DNA of 64,000 nucleotides from GAS368 sp965227745 (GTDB lineage Bacteria > Verrucomicrobiota > Verrucomicrobiia > Opitutales > Opitutaceae), in assembly GCA_965227745.1 (NCBI GenBank), contig OZ245769.1, positions 3,782,001-3,846,000 on the forward strand, written 5' to 3'. Below, in pieces: positions 16,423-24,023 of this stretch (its first letter is position 1; each line of letters starts with the position of its first letter). The notes beneath the pieces were generated by a model that ran no database searches, was not told the origin of the DNA, and saw only the letters and a program-made list of their open reading frames with translations. Made by a program: the position numbers and the translations under genes.

Positions 16423-17829
16423 ATGAACGTCACCCTTGTCCGCTCCGCTCTGTTCTCCCTGCTCGCGCTCACCTCGGCTGCTGCGGTTTCGGCCGCGACG
16501 CCGTCCGCGCCCGTGAAGGTCGATGGCTTCTCCTACGTCAAAACCGTCGGCGCCATCTCCGAATACAAACTCGATAAAAACGGCCTCGCCGTCCTCCTCC
16601 TGCCCGAGCACTCCGCGCCCGTCGTGACCTTCATGGTCACGTATCGCGTCGGCTCGCGCAACGAGGTCACCGGCACCACCGGCGCGACTCACCTCCTCGA
16701 GCACTTGATGTTCAAGGGCTCCGATGCCTTCAACGACAAGAAGGGCAACAGCGTGAAGCAGTTCCTCGAGACCGTGGGCGGCAATTACAACGCCACCACC
16801 TACCTCGACCGCACCAACTACTACGCCCAGATCGGCAACGAGCATCTCGAGGGCTACATGGCCATCGAGGCCGACCGCATGCGCAATCTCTGGCTCCGCG
16901 AAGACGACCGCCGCCCCGAGATGACCGTCGTGCGCAATGAATTCGAGATCGGTGAAAACAATCCCGTCGAGGCCCTCGACAAGGAGATCACCGCCGCCGC
17001 GTTCCAGGCGCATCCCTATCACCACAGCACCATCGGCTGGCGCTCCGACATCGAGAAGGTCGCCATCGAAAAGCTCCGCGAGTTCTACGACACCTTCTAC
17101 TGGCCCGACAATGCGACGGTGACGATCATCGGCGACTTCGAGCCCGCCGCCGGACTCGCCCTCGTCAACAAGTACTACGGCGCCTATCCCAAGGCCCCGA
17201 AGCCCATCCCGCAGGTCTACACCGAGGAGCCCGCGCAGAGCGGCCCCCGCCGCGTGACGGTCCGCCGCGCCGGCGAGCTCGGCGTCGTGGGCGTCGCCTA
17301 CAAGAGCCCCGCCGCCACGCATCCCGATCTGCCCGCGCTCAACGTGCTCTGCAGCATCCTCTCCTCCGGCAAGACGAGCCGCTTCTACCGCGCCCTCACC
17401 GACAAGAATCTCACCACGAGTGTAGACGCCGGCGCCGGTTATTTTCACGACCCGTCGCTCATCAACATCTACGCCAATCTCGCGCCCAACGTCACGCACG
17501 ACCAGGTCGAGAAAGTCATCCTTGAGGAAGTCGACCGCGTGAAATCCGGCGGCGTCACCGACGCCGAGGTCGCCACCGCGCTCGGCAAGATCATCGCCGC
17601 CACCGCCTACAAGCGCGACGGCACGTTCGCCATCGCCGGCAATCTCAACGAGGACATCGCCGCCGGCGACTGGACCCTCTACTACACGCTCGAGCAGGCC
17701 ACACGCAAAGTCACCGCCGCCGACGTCAAGCGCGTCGCCAATCAATACCTCGATATTAACCAGAGCGTCACCGGCTGGTTCATCCCGCTCGTCGCGCCCG
17801 AGGCTCCCGCGCTGGAGCCGAAGAAGTAA
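16423..17829 (+). CDS. M16 family zinc metallopeptidase (active subunit)
   Basis: 468 aa with a signal peptide (LFSLLALTSAAAVSA). The inverted zinc motif HLLEH lies in TGATHLLEHLMFKG (His90, Glu93, His94), and a distal acidic ligand is expected in the NEFEIGENNP stretch. Two M16 domains follow one another (peptidase M16 and M16_C). The gene forms a pair with the next one, whose homologous domain lacks HxxEH. Together they should make the heterodimeric clamshell typical of bacterial and mitochondrial-processing-peptidase-like enzymes, here exported to the periplasm. Gap to the partner is 26 bases. Confidence 0.92.
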   Translation: MNVTLVRSALFSLLALTSAAAVSAATPSAPVKVDGFSYVKTVGAISEYKLDKNGLAVLLLPEHSAPVVTFMVTYRVGSRNEVTGTTGATHLLEHLMFKGSDAFNDKKGNSVKQFLETVGGNYNATTYLDRTNYYAQIGNEHLEGYMAIEADRMRNLWLREDDRRPEMTVVRNEFEIGENNPVEALDKEITAAAFQAHPYHHSTIGWRSDIEKVAIEKLREFYDTFYWPDNATVTIIGDFEPAAGLALVNKYYGAYPKAPKPIPQVYTEEPAQSGPRRVTVRRAGELGVVGVAYKSPAATHPDLPALNVLCSILSSGKTSRFYRALTDKNLTTSVDAGAGYFHDPSLINIYANLAPNVTHDQVEKVILEEVDRVKSGGVTDAEVATALGKIIAATAYKRDGTFAIAGNLNEDIAAGDWTLYYTLEQATRKVTAADVKRVANQYLDINQSVTGWFIPLVAPEAPALEPKK

Positions 17830-17855
17830 CCAAAAAAGCACTACCACGCCCGACC

Positions 17856-19232
17856 ATGAAAACTCTCTCCCTTTCCCCGTCTCCCCGTCTCCGCGTCTCC
17901 ACCGTCCTCGCCGCGCTCTGCCTCCTGTCGCCCGTCGCTGGTCTCCTTTCCACCGCGCACGCCCAGGTCGCAAAGAATGCCGTCCGTGAAAAAGTCGGTG
18001 GCATCGATCTCGTCGTGCTCAAGACCGGCGTGCAGGAAGTCGTCACCATCCGCGGCTCCATCGATGCGGGCGACGGCCTCAGCCCCGACACCAATCCCGC
18101 TCTCGCCGACCTCACCGGCGGCATGCTCGACAAGGGCACCACCACGCACGACAAGTACAAGATCGCCCAGATGCTCGGCGACGTCGGCGCCACCATCTCG
18201 TTCAGCACCGGCCCGAGCTCGCTCAATGTAAACGCCAAGTGCCTCGCCAAGGATCTGCCGCTCGTCATCAGCCTCATCTCCGAGCAGCTCCGCAGCCCGG
18301 CGTTTTCGCCCGAGGAGTTCGCGAAGCTCAAGAAGCAGTTCGCCGGCATGTACCGCCGCCAGCTCGACGACACCGAGTTTCGCGCGACGGATGCCTTTAG
18401 CCGCTCCATCTACCAAGCCGGCCATCCCAATCGCCAGGCCCCCAGCGCCGAGATCCTCGCGGGCGCGGACAAGACCACCCTCGAAGACGTGAAGGCCTTT
18501 CACGCCAAGTACTACGGCCCCGCGACCTTCAAGCTCGTGCTCGTCGGCGACGTCGAGCCCGCCGCCGCCAAGGCGGAAGTCGCCAAGGTCTTCGCTGGCT
18601 GGACCGGCGGCGTCAAGTCCCCCACCCCCGCCCCAGCCAAGGCCGGCGGCGTCGATGCCGCCAAGGATCAGGTCATCATGATGCCCGACAAGACCAACGT
18701 CACCGTCGTCTGGGGCCAGCCCACGGGCCTGCGCTACGCCGAGACCGATACGCTCGCGTTGCGCGTCGGCACGGCCGCCCTCGGCAGCGGCTTCACCGGC
18801 CGCCTCATGGCCAATGTCCGCGACAAGGAAGGCCTCACCTACGGCATCGGCTCCTACGTCTCGGGCGACACCTTCGTCGACGGCGACTGGCGCATCGAGG
18901 GCAACTTTGCCCCCGAGATGCTGGAAAAGGGCATCGCCTCCACCAAACGCCAGCTCACCGAGTGGTACAAAAACGGCATCACCGACTCCGAGCTCACGCA
19001 GCGCAAGACCGGCCTCGCCGGCACCTACAAGGTCGGCCTCTCCACCACCGCCGGCATGGCCAGCACCATCCTCAACACGATGAACCGCGACCTCGATCTC
19101 ACCTTCATCGACCAGTACCCCGCCCGCGTCAACGCCCTCACCAAGGAGCAGGTCAACGGCGCCATCAAAAAGCACCTCGACCCCGAAAAGATGATCGTGA
19201 TCAAAGCCGGCACCGTCGCAGGCGGAAAGTAG
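17856..19232 (+). CDS. M16 family peptidase-like protein (non-catalytic subunit)
   Basis: 458 aa with an N-terminal signal peptide ending near TAHAQ. The fold matches M16 (DLTGGMLDKGTTTHDKYKIA in the place of the zinc helix), but no HxxEH is present, so it should be the substrate-binding, inactive half. The C-terminal domain contains the conserved glycine-rich GSGFTGRLMANVRDKEGLTYG, which in this family binds the substrate backbone. It starts 26 bases after the active subunit, in an operon. A REP of the GTAGCGCC type begins 7 bases after its stop. Confidence 0.9.
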   Translation: MKTLSLSPSPRLRVSTVLAALCLLSPVAGLLSTAHAQVAKNAVREKVGGIDLVVLKTGVQEVVTIRGSIDAGDGLSPDTNPALADLTGGMLDKGTTTHDKYKIAQMLGDVGATISFSTGPSSLNVNAKCLAKDLPLVISLISEQLRSPAFSPEEFAKLKKQFAGMYRRQLDDTEFRATDAFSRSIYQAGHPNRQAPSAEILAGADKTTLEDVKAFHAKYYGPATFKLVLVGDVEPAAAKAEVAKVFAGWTGGVKSPTPAPAKAGGVDAAKDQVIMMPDKTNVTVVWGQPTGLRYAETDTLALRVGTAALGSGFTGRLMANVRDKEGLTYGIGSYVSGDTFVDGDWRIEGNFAPEMLEKGIASTKRQLTEWYKNGITDSELTQRKTGLAGTYKVGLSTTAGMASTILNTMNRDLDLTFIDQYPARVNALTKEQVNGAIKKHLDPEKMIVIKAGTVAGGK

Positions 19233-19238
19233 GCCAGT

Positions 19239-19270
19239 GTAGCGCCGGTCTCCGACCGGCGCATCGGGAC
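19239..19270. repeat. REP, tagcgccggtctccgaccgg family, copy 1
   Basis: GTAG followed by a hairpin (gcgccggtc tc cgaccggcgc) and a catcgggac tail. Relatives are at 32590-32620, 32811-32840, 41267-41298, 59739-59765 and 59826-59855. Confidence 0.8.
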
Positions 19271-19815
19271 ATTCCTAGAGCAGATTAATTTAAACCGTGG
19301 CCGCAACCCACCGCGGTATGACTTTACTTAAAACACCCTAGCTCTCCGAGCATCCGCCCGCCCTGAGCCCCGCCACCTCAAAACGCGCCGGTCAACACCT
19401 CGGTCATCCGACCGCAATGATCGCGGTGGCTGGCGACCCCCGGGCGCCATCAGGAGGGCGAATTTGAAAAACCGCCGCGGTGTTCGGACCTCCTAAATCC
19501 GCCGCTGCGGACATCGCTGTCCACCCCTGGCCAGCGGCTTTTGATTCGGCCTTCCACCCGCAGGGAGTCGGCTGTAGTCAAGGACCTACGCATCAGCACA
19601 CGCGCTCCCGTCTGGCGTGGTTCGCTCGCCTCTTGGTCCCTTCGCCCTCAACCCGCCGGGTCGGAGGATCGGCGCTACTCCAGCCCGGGCGCCCTGAAGC
19701 CGCGCCTCCTGCCAATCCCCCCCGTTTCGGACGTTCACGCGGTTCGCCCTTCCGCGTAAATTGCACGTTCATGTACTGCCTTATCCCTCATTTGATTAAC
19801 AATTTGTGAATACGT
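19271..19815. other. gene-poor 550-base gap with a palindromic repeat
   Basis: Contains a diverged copy of the ggtggacggcgat family (about 19431-19528, right arm ending gctgtccacccc). A 109-codon ORF (19480-19809) overlaps this repeat and has repetitive Pro/Arg/Ser composition, so I do not call it. The gap ends at an intrinsic terminator, so an untranslated transcript is possible. Confidence 0.4.
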
Positions 19816-19847
19816 AAAGCCCGCCTGCCCCGCGGGCTTTAGTTTTT
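19816..19847 (+). terminator. intrinsic terminator
   Basis: aaagcccgc / gcgggcttt hairpin followed by agttttt. It reads as a good Rho-independent terminator on the plus strand, although the nearest plus-strand gene stops 580 bases upstream. Confidence 0.75.
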
Positions 19848-19872
19848 GACGCGAACAGCCGACCTGACACTG

Positions 19873-20295
19873 GTGTCTAACGCCGCCTTTGTGAAACAAG
19901 TCGACTTAACTCCCCTCGACCGCGCATGGGATTCCTTCGTGAAGCTCGTGCAGCCGCTGTTTGCGGAGCACGCGTTTCTCACGATCGTCTGCGCGTTTCT
20001 CGTGGTGCTGATGACGCTGAGTTTCTACCGCTTTTTGAAGAACATCAGCCCGGGCCTCGTGGCGTTTATTTTCGTCCTGATGTTTGGCATTTTGATCCTG
20101 CACTGGACGTTCACGCGCACCGAGCCGTCATTTCTGAAACCGGCCATCGACTACATCGCGCCGTTTTTCCCGTCTGCGCCGCAGTATCCCGAGCACGATA
20201 AAAGCAAAGATAAGCCGAAGCCACCCGCCTCAGTCCCGCCCAAACCAGCACCCACCAAGGCTGCGCCGACCCCAGTGAAGCCGGCGAAAGTCTAA
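19873..20295 (+). CDS. small hypothetical membrane protein
   Basis: Up to about 140 aa, depending on the start. No ATG is available: GTG at 19873 or 19891 are candidates, and a TTG at 19846 overlaps the preceding terminator. Two membrane helices (AFLTIVCAFLVVLMTLSFY and LVAFIFVLMFGILILHWTF) are separated by a short loop. A C-terminal Lys/Pro/Ala-rich tail (KPKPPASVPPKPAPTKAAP) is probably cytoplasmic or periplasmic and disordered. No family recognised. It is convergent with the TIR-domain gene. Confidence 0.6.
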   Translation: MSNAAFVKQVDLTPLDRAWDSFVKLVQPLFAEHAFLTIVCAFLVVLMTLSFYRFLKNISPGLVAFIFVLMFGILILHWTFTRTEPSFLKPAIDYIAPFFPSAPQYPEHDKSKDKPKPPASVPPKPAPTKAAPTPVKPAKV

Positions 20296-20370
20296 AGTCT
20301 AAAGTCCCGTTCAACGCGGCCGCCGCGGGTTCGATCCACGACTTCGGCCAGCTCTCACGAGATCGACGTC

Positions 20371-21504
20371 TTAGCTTCCTCGCGCCACCGTATGCAGCCC
20401 GAGCGCGCGTTCCACGCTGGCCCGCAATTCCTGCGCGGTAAGCGGACTGCGAAAGGTCGCCCGGTCGAGCGGCACGCGCCAAGTCTCGATCTTACCTGCG
20501 AGCGCCGGAAAGCGCGCCGCCGCTTCCTCGCGCCACTTGGCCGCATCAGCGTCGTTTTCGAAGGAGTGTCGCGAGTACACGATGAATTTCACCCGCGGAT
20601 TCTGCGACGCCACATAGCCTAAAAACGCCACGAGCTTATTGTCGATGAGCGGCCCCATCTCATCCAGCCGGCTATCCGGAAAAGCGTAAAAGCACGAACG
20701 GTGCATCACGATCAGGTCGGGATTAACCTTGATCACCTCCGGCTCGCGCCGCCAGGTGGCGCTGGTGTTTTCCTTGATCAGGGTGATGGGCAGGAGATGC
20801 AGCGCATCGGTAATGTCGTCGGCATTGGTGCCTCCGCTCGCCAGAGTTTTGGGATCGTAGACTCGCTCGGCATATGGCGAGTCCATCAGGAGCACCACGG
20901 GTGGCCCGGACGCACCGCGGGAGCGCTGGCCGACCAGCCACCACGCAGCGAGCCCGAGGACGAGTGCCGCCGCGAGGGCGGCAGGTAAGAGCAGTTTCCG
21001 ACGGGGCGTCGGCCGCGTTGCTCCCGAGGCTCGCGGAGCGGGAGCGGCATCATTCGCCGGCGTGGCCACCGGCTCAAGCGCCCGGCGGATGGTCTCGATA
21101 AAGGCCGTCGTGGGCACGCCGCGGGGAAGGCGGGTGAATTGCACGCGCCGAAATTCATCCGGGATCAGCGCTGCGGCATCCGTCGTGTCGTCGATGATGA
21201 TCGGAAAAAGGAAGGCCGAGCCGCTCGCCATGTCGTGGGTGCGATCGGCGGCGAGTTTCCACTCGCGGCGGAAATAACCCTCGCGCCGTCCCTGCGTAGT
21301 GGCGGAGATCACCGGGAGAAAAAGATCGCAGCGGCGGATCTGCTCGCGGATGCGGGCATCCCACTCGTCGCCCCCGCGCAGTTCGCTTTGGTCAAACCAC
21401 ACCTCCACGCCAAAGGCCCGCAGCGCCTCATAAATGCGGCGCGCGGCCTCGGCGTCCTGGGACGCGTAGCTGAGAAACACCTTGCCGGAGACGGTGGACG
21501 ACAT
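20371..21504 (-). CDS. TIR-domain membrane protein with extracytoplasmic C-terminal domain
   Basis: 377 aa. Residues 5-140 form a TIR domain (KVFLSYASQDAEAARRIYEA, VWFDQSELRGGDEW, CDLFLPVISATT). Glu81 in YFRREWKLA is at the position of the catalytic glutamate of NAD-cleaving TIR domains. After a Pro/Ala linker one membrane helix spans about 170-192. The remaining 185 residues (VVLLMDSPYAERVYD, GGTNADDITDALHLLP, NPDLIVMHRSCFYAF) form an alpha/beta domain of unknown function, possibly ligand-binding. It is divergent, with a 121-base gap, from a SLOG-domain membrane protein. Bacterial TIR proteins commonly act in antiphage or NAD-derived signalling; that role is inferred here. Confidence 0.85.
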   Translation of the reverse strand: MSSTVSGKVFLSYASQDAEAARRIYEALRAFGVEVWFDQSELRGGDEWDARIREQIRRCDLFLPVISATTQGRREGYFRREWKLAADRTHDMASGSAFLFPIIIDDTTDAAALIPDEFRRVQFTRLPRGVPTTAFIETIRRALEPVATPANDAAPAPRASGATRPTPRRKLLLPAALAAALVLGLAAWWLVGQRSRGASGPPVVLLMDSPYAERVYDPKTLASGGTNADDITDALHLLPITLIKENTSATWRREPEVIKVNPDLIVMHRSCFYAFPDSRLDEMGPLIDNKLVAFLGYVASQNPRVKFIVYSRHSFENDADAAKWREEAAARFPALAGKIETWRVPLDRATFRSPLTAQELRASVERALGLHTVARGS

Positions 21505-21625
21505 GGCGGGCTGGAGGCGCTAAGTATCACGCTAGCCGGACCATAGGTGCCAAGTAAAAATCGGGCGGCACAGCTCGGCTTCTCGTTGACGCCCCTGCCC
21601 GCAGCGCGTGCGATGCCGCGCCCGC

Positions 21626-23107
21626 ATGAGCGAGTCGTCCCAACTGCCGCTGTTTCACGTCGTCGGATTTTCCGGCCACCGCACCGTCGCCAATCCGGCC
21701 GGGGTCGCCAAGGCGATTGTCTCGGTCCTGGAGTCACTGCGCAAGGAAGCCTCGGGGGAGTGGCTCGCGCTGTCGTCGGTGGCGGATGGCAGCGACCAGA
21801 TGTTTGTCGCGCAGGCGCGGTCGCTCGGGATGTCGTGGCACGCGATTCTCCCGCTGCCGAAGGCGGACTTCGAAAAAGATTTTTCTTCGGCCGACTGGCC
21901 GGCGGTCGAGACCATGCTGGCCACCGCCGAGCACATCAACGTGATCACGGAAAACGGCACGCGCGAGGACGCTTACCTCGATTGCGGCCTCGAGACGGTC
22001 AACGGCGCCGATGTGCTCCTCGCAGTCTGGGATGGCCAGCCGGCGCGCGGCAAGGGCGGCACCGCCGAAGTCGTCGCCTACGCCGAATCGATCGGCAAGC
22101 CCCTCGTCGTGATCGATGCCACCACGCTCGCCGTGCGGCGGCAGAATTTCGACAACCTCAAGCGCGACGACCAGCACCTGAAAACGCTCAATCACCTGCC
22201 CGATGCGACCTCCGGCTGGGGCGAAAATCCTTTTAACGCGCCGGCCCGGATCTTCGCGTTTCAGCAAAAATGTGACAGCGCGGCGAGTCGGGGCGCGCCG
22301 TTTTTTCGCCGGCTGATCGTGGCCACGGTGATGTTTCACGTCGCGGCGACGCTCATCGCGTCGGCCGGGCTGTCCTTTAACCTGCATCTCGTCGTGCTGC
22401 CGTGGCTGAAATTATTCTGCCTCATCGGCGCGCTCGGAGTGGCACTGCTCGCGCACCATCACCAGAGTTCGATGCACAACTGGGTGAACTGCCGGCTCGC
22501 CGCGGAATTTTGCCGCTCGGCGCTGGCGACGTGGGGCCTGCCGCGCGCCACGCCGCTCTTTGAGGATGTGCACCTCCCCAATGTCCGCGGCCTCACGCGC
22601 ACGCTGCACGTGCTGCACAGCCGCTCGTCGCAAGCGCAGGCCGTGTCGATGGAGGAATTCAAGCGGCTCTACGTCGAGAAGCGCCTGCAGGATCAGTTAA
22701 AATATTATCGAAAACAGGAGGAGCGGGCGCTGCCGCTCTTCAATCGCCTCAAGCGCGGCTTCTGGATCGCGACCCTGCTCGCCGTGCTCTGCACCCTCGC
22801 CTACGCGATCTGCAACACCGGTCATCTCCACGTGCCCGAGTGGATGACCAGCACGGTCTTCTACTTCTTGCCGATCTCACTGCCCGTCGTCGCCGCCTCG
22901 TTCATCTCGCTCGTCTCGATCAACGACCTCCAGCGCCGCGTGGCGCGCTACCGCGAGATGCAGCTCATGCTCGAGGACAGCCTGCGCCGCATCACCTTTT
23001 GCGAAACGTGGAACAGCCTCGAGCGCGTCGTGCTCAAGACGGAGCGCGCCCTCCGCCAAGAGATGATGGAGTGGCACTCGATCACGAGTTTTACGGAATC
23101 GCATTAA
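21626..23107 (+). CDS. SLOG-domain protein with SLATT-like membrane regions
   Basis: 493 aa from the ATG at 21626. Residues 8-165 look like a SLOG (LOG/DprA-related) nucleotide-ligand domain: VVGFSGHRT, SSVADGSDQMFVAQARSLGM, and DVLLAVWDGQPARGKGGTAE. Two hairpins of membrane helices follow, at about 229-250/256-276 and 379-397/408-432. Each is followed by a conserved helical stretch, the last ending in LERVVLKTERALRQEMMEWH. This resembles SLATT-type (SLOG-associated) membrane effectors described in predicted nucleotide-centric conflict systems. It is divergently paired with the TIR gene. Family names are my reading of motifs, not a profile hit. Confidence 0.72.
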   Translation: MSESSQLPLFHVVGFSGHRTVANPAGVAKAIVSVLESLRKEASGEWLALSSVADGSDQMFVAQARSLGMSWHAILPLPKADFEKDFSSADWPAVETMLATAEHINVITENGTREDAYLDCGLETVNGADVLLAVWDGQPARGKGGTAEVVAYAESIGKPLVVIDATTLAVRRQNFDNLKRDDQHLKTLNHLPDATSGWGENPFNAPARIFAFQQKCDSAASRGAPFFRRLIVATVMFHVAATLIASAGLSFNLHLVVLPWLKLFCLIGALGVALLAHHHQSSMHNWVNCRLAAEFCRSALATWGLPRATPLFEDVHLPNVRGLTRTLHVLHSRSSQAQAVSMEEFKRLYVEKRLQDQLKYYRKQEERALPLFNRLKRGFWIATLLAVLCTLAYAICNTGHLHVPEWMTSTVFYFLPISLPVVAASFISLVSINDLQRRVARYREMQLMLEDSLRRITFCETWNSLERVVLKTERALRQEMMEWHSITSFTESH

Positions 23108-23141
23108 GCGGAACTCGCAATCACCGCGCCTCTCGCGGGAG

Positions 23142-23738
23142 CTACTTCGTCAACTTCTTCAGCGACTTGTTGATTTTCTCGAGGTCGCAGGCCGCCGGGT
23201 CGTATTCCGGGCCGAGCCATTCGAGCCACTCGCGGCCGAGCTCGGTGTGCGGCTCTTTGATGCAATCGAGCATGTCGTGAAAGGCTTCGAGACCGCCGCA
23301 GTCTTCGGGCGGGCCGGCGCGTTCGCCCGCGATGCAGTGAGGATAGAAGACGCCTTTTTCGATCGGGGCTAGTTTCTCGATTTTGATCTCCACCTGCCAG
23401 CCCTCGCCGAAGTGGTAGCCGTAGGTGAAGCGGCCGCGGTGCTCGAGATCGAGGTCGGCGAGCGTCACATCGCGGTCATCCTCGATGGTCATCTCCTCGC
23501 GCTTGAGCGGATTGCCGAAGCGGAGGTCGTCGAGGTTGAAAGCATGCGTCTGGTAGTCGAACCAGTCGAACGCCACCTGGATCGAATCGTGCAGCCGCGA
23601 GAGCCACATCGATTCGCGCACCACGAGCCGCCGCCAGATGGCGGGCCGACACGCCACCACGTGCATACGCAACGTGAGAATGCGCTCGGGCGGCTTCTTC
23701 TTGAGGGACGAGCCCTTGCCTTCGTGGAGACCAATCAT
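23142..23738 (-). CDS. plasmid pRiA4b ORF-3 family protein
   Basis: 198 aa. The order ILTLRMHVVACRPAIWRRLVV, LSRLHDSIQVAFDWFDYQTH, FTYGYHFGEGWQVEIKIE, then a Cys/Gly segment (AGERAGPPEDCGG), and a C-terminal WLGPEYDPAACDLEKIN is the standard pattern of the PRiA4_ORF3 family. These are widespread on plasmids and chromosomes; their biochemical role is not established. The gene is convergent with the SLOG gene, only 34 bases apart, so whether it belongs to that module is unclear. Start Met at 23738 is preceded by REP sequence. Confidence 0.88.
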   Translation of the reverse strand: MIGLHEGKGSSLKKKPPERILTLRMHVVACRPAIWRRLVVRESMWLSRLHDSIQVAFDWFDYQTHAFNLDDLRFGNPLKREEMTIEDDRDVTLADLDLEHRGRFTYGYHFGEGWQVEIKIEKLAPIEKGVFYPHCIAGERAGPPEDCGGLEAFHDMLDCIKEPHTELGREWLEWLGPEYDPAACDLEKINKSLKKLTK

Positions 23739-23803
23739 GGAGGGCGATCAGTTGAACCGCGCGCGGCGAAGCACGCAAGCATGCGCGAGTCGGATGGCCC
23801 GAA

Positions 23804-23882
23804 GTTAGGAGCCTGCTTGCAGGCGATGGGCTATGGCGCGTGCTGTCACCCGACATTCCATCGCCTGCAAGCAGGCTCCTAC
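23804..23882. repeat. REP pair, taggagcctgcttgcaggc family, copy 2
   Basis: Inverted arms ttaggagcctgcttgcaggc and gcctgcaagcaggctcctac. The left foot is GTTAG instead of GTAG. The remaining gap up to 24023 holds a degenerate gggggtaggggcaccccgcg palindrome and no gene. Confidence 0.8.
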
Positions 23883-24023
23883 CCCCGACCATTCCTCGGC
23901 GCTCCTGGCGGTGGGCGAATGCCCCTCGCGGCTTTACTGATGCTAACGCCATAGCCCGGGGGTAGGGGCACCCCGCGAAAAACTTAGGCTATGGCGTAAT
24001 ACTAAATAAAAACCGCCGCTCCC

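Noticed and set aside
19480..19809. 109-codon plus-strand ORF ending just before a terminator
   Set aside because: It overlaps a dispersed palindrome, has repetitive Pro/Arg/Ser composition and lacks any conserved-looking block.
20320..20350. T-loop-like cgggttcgatccac suggesting a tRNA 3' end
   Set aside because: No matching acceptor stem, anticodon arm or D-arm can be built around it.
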